From a virus, in the IMG/VR virus record IMGVR_UViG_3300027708_000191, positions 1 to 34,920 of that record: a stretch of DNA of 34,920 nucleotides. One strand, given 5' to 3'. Made by a program: the position numbers and the translations under genes. The stretch's first letter is position 1. Every line of letters begins with the position of its first letter. A model generated the notes under the pieces. The model ran no database searches. It saw nothing but the letters and a program-made list of their open reading frames with translations, and was not told the origin of the DNA. Below, one piece after another: positions 33,701-34,920 of this stretch.

Positions 33701-34920
33701 AGTTTGAACCAAAGATTTATACAGATTATAGTTTGTTCACTCCAAAAACGTTTATACAAGGCCACGACGGAAGCCAAGTATTAGCTTATAATGATTATAG
33801 AGATGATATAATTTTAGAATTAGAAAAAAGAATTTATAACAATCTACAAGTTGATTACGACCCTAGTATTTTTAATATCCATGATATCATTCCTGGTTAT
33901 TTTAGAGATTCTAAATATAGTTTAGAAGAATTTAATCAAACCTTAGCTCCTAGTTTTTATAAATGGGTTAGCATCACCGGCCGAGATTTTTCTAAGCAGT
34001 TAGGATTTGACAATAACAACACATTTACTTACAATTATAAAGGACATACTGCTCCCGATGGAAGAGCACTTCCTGGTTATTGGAGAGGAATTTATCGTTG
34101 GATTTATGATACAGAAAGACCTAATATGTGCCCTTGGGAAATGTTGGGTTTTAGCGAAGAGCCAAAGTGGTGGCAAGAACAATATGGGCCAGCACCATAT
34201 ACAAGTAATAATACTATTATGTGGGAAGATTTATCCATTGGTGCAGTTAAAGTACCGGGCCTTCCCGTAGAATATAGAACAAATTTTGCAAGACCTAATT
34301 TATTAAAACACCTTCCAGTAGATGAAGCAGGCAAATTAGTAAGCCCGGTAGTATCTCAACTAGCAAACGGTGTGTTCACTACAGATAGACGTAGCCAACA
34401 TATATTTGGAGATGTTGCTCCGGTAGAAGCCGCATGGAGAAGAAGCAGTTATTTTCCATTTAGTGTATTAATAGCTTCTATGATTTTACGTCCTGCTCAT
34501 ACACTTGCAACTTGTTTAGATAAATCTCGCACAGTAAGAAATTTATGCGGGCAACTAGTTTATAAAGATACTTATCTTAGAATCACACCTCAAGATATTG
34601 TCTTACCAAGCATTTATTCTAGTTCATCACGAGTATATACTTCTGGAATTATTAATTACCTAGTTGAATCATTAATTAACAACAACTTTAATTATTATTC
34701 TGAATATCAATATAATTTAGATAATTTAACTATAAAATTATCTTATAGATTCAGCGGGTTTACAAGCAAGGAAAATATAAATTTAATTTTAGATAGCAAA
34801 AATCCTGCCTCGACTGGAAATATTTTTGTACCTCAAGAAAATTATAAAATTGTTTACAATACTTCAAACCCTATTAAAAAATTATCTTATAGCGGTGTAA
34901 TTATTGCTAAAGTAGATACA
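30742..34920 (+). CDS. Very large structural protein in the gene-7 position, C-terminus beyond the window
   Basis: Open from ATG at 30742 to the window end: at least 1393 residues. It begins MSDKINPTGNNDYSMVELLP and has FYSWDPHIDWDKFVNFQQYY followed by WLPYGPD, a motif I recall in large structural proteins of aquatic T4-like phages. Residues about 180-265 look like a cupredoxin fold (ITLYRGQTYYFEIDSPGEPF; TLYYVSERNPDLGG), but copper ligands are absent. Later parts are Asn/Ile/Tyr-rich beta sequence with W-rich stretches at 1095-1150 (YWRGIYRWIYDTERPNMCPW; EEPKWWQEQYGPAPY). In T4, gp7 (1032) is in this place and links wedges. Equivalence to gp7 is by position only. Starts inside the gp6 end, so it is coupled. 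Confidence 0.75.
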   Translation, partial: MSDKINPTGNNDYSMVELLPKYYRSEDNRKFIQATLDQLSQKGTAKKITGFVGRQNAKSADGNDIYVTAPNSVRQNYQLEPSIVVNDSVGNVEFFKDYQDYINQLKIFGANTSNHERINQQEFYSWDPHIDWDKFVNFQQYYWLPYGPDLITIFGQQLNVTSTYTVTISESVTLQKEYVFTPNGLDRNPAITLYRGQTYYFEIDSPGEPFSIKTSRTPGVSDRYTDEKYVDKFGVESGTIKFTVPLQGPNTLYYVSERNPDLGGLINFLDITENSFINIEKEILGKKTYTLANGTPLSNGMKVAFGGNVTPEKYAKGEYYVEGVGGTITLISTDVFEIISSYTEDVSVTFDSTLFDQYPFASANSFAGKQDYITVNRASKDLNPWTRYNRWFHKDVIELSATFNKKLPNFDQATRAVRPVIEFEAGLKLFNFGTVAITDVDLVDNYTTDVFSTIEGIAGYNVDNIALTEGMRVVFIADTDDKVRNNIYKVTFVNIQNSGIGVPQIRLILDETPVNNTGILVRQGKTYQGQSFWFNGSTWKFSQQKTIVNQAPLFDLFDHTGISFAEYAGSTFNGSKIFSYKIGTTTADSVLGFSLSYQNINNIGDILFNFNLLTDNFNYKQTDILLTKSVNTGFLSKLTYINSTSYVNGWQTSKVTRYQPAVRIYKNSELTNNFPLDIYDNITDLIDLEVRIYINGHRLDPALWSIVDSVIYKKIKLQKDITSSDVLTIKAFSAQPINNNGFYEIPINLQNNPLNTDMGFFTLGEVADHLNSIVENIQSQFVGTVNGTNNLRNLGNVTAYGTKFVQHSGPASLAVYHITSEKNNIVRALEKSRDDYGKFKRSFLLAAQQLGIDTDVVTQVNLILKKLSANKTQQSSYYFSDMVPYSGNKISKYTVIDKRIKTYPLTTIFNNKVLSNKAVSVYLNGFQPPTGSQLLQDVHYSFTLDGYVLINDTVSLVNGDVLTIIEYDSTDGCFIPPTPTKLGLWPKFEPKIYTDYSLFTPKTFIQGHDGSQVLAYNDYRDDIILELEKRIYNNLQVDYDPSIFNIHDIIPGYFRDSKYSLEEFNQTLAPSFYKWVSITGRDFSKQLGFDNNNTFTYNYKGHTAPDGRALPGYWRGIYRWIYDTERPNMCPWEMLGFSEEPKWWQEQYGPAPYTSNNTIMWEDLSIGAVKVPGLPVEYRTNFARPNLLKHLPVDEAGKLVSPVVSQLANGVFTTDRRSQHIFGDVAPVEAAWRRSSYFPFSVLIASMILRPAHTLATCLDKSRTVRNLCGQLVYKDTYLRITPQDIVLPSIYSSSSRVYTSGIINYLVESLINNNFNYYSEYQYNLDNLTIKLSYRFSGFTSKENINLILDSKNPASTGNIFVPQENYKIVYNTSNPIKKLSYSGVIIAKVDT

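Noticed and set aside
34000-34334. Overlapping frames on both strands near the right end
   Set aside because: They are shadows of the giant structural frame, which stays open through this region.

Overview
This window is a segment of a large T4-like (contractile-tailed) phage genome. It carries the T4 head set (gp20 portal, a gp68-like core protein, gp21 protease, gp22 scaffold, gp23 capsid), the tail and baseplate set (gp29-like tape measure, gp26, gp48, gp53, a gp27-like hub, gp5, gp25, gp6) and the replication/late-switch genes gp46, gp47 and gp55. Late-type promoter boxes of the (T/C/G/A)(A/C)TAAATA class precede most structural transcription units. There are no photosynthesis genes, tRNAs, integrase, transposase or CRISPR array. 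The AT-rich sequence and the Gly/Thr/Ser-rich fiber proteins fit an aquatic T4-like phage; the host cannot be read from the sequence.

Layout. (1) 1-6682, minus strand: five fiber or decoration-type genes, the leftmost running off the edge. They share tandem beta-rich modules. (2) 6841-14883, minus strand: the head genes and tape measure, transcribed gp29 -> gp20 -> small protein -> gp68-like -> gp21 -> gp22 -> gp23, closed by a UUCG-loop terminator at 6789-6812. (3) 14947-15995, plus strand, divergent from the tape measure: gp26, followed in the -1 frame by a gp51-like segment with no normal start codon. A T TTT TTC heptamer, a 5-nt spacer and an 11-bp stem lie exactly at the junction, so a programmed -1 frameshift is the best reading. 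(4) 15987-17278, minus strand: a membrane-associated protein of unknown role, then a stretch of about 500 bp with degenerate repeats and one possible 57-codon gene. (5) 17279-21812, minus strand: a tightly overlapping operon (gp55, gp47, gp46, two small proteins, a GIY-YIG nuclease) behind a near-consensus host sigma-70 promoter. (6) 21892-34920, plus strand: the baseplate operon, ending in a very large structural protein cut by the window edge.

Logic. The sigma-70 promoter gives early expression of the late sigma factor gp55 and the gp46/47 recombination nuclease. gp55 then activates the TAAATA boxes that drive the head, fiber, tape-measure and baseplate operons. The early promoter of the gp55 operon and the late promoter of the baseplate operon sit back to back in 79 bp and touch at one base, a compact early/late switch.

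The strongest candidates for something undescribed are the gp26/gp51 frameshift cassette, the interlocked early/late promoter pair, a ligand-less cupredoxin-like domain in the giant structural protein, and the repeat-bearing intergenic region at 16770-17058.
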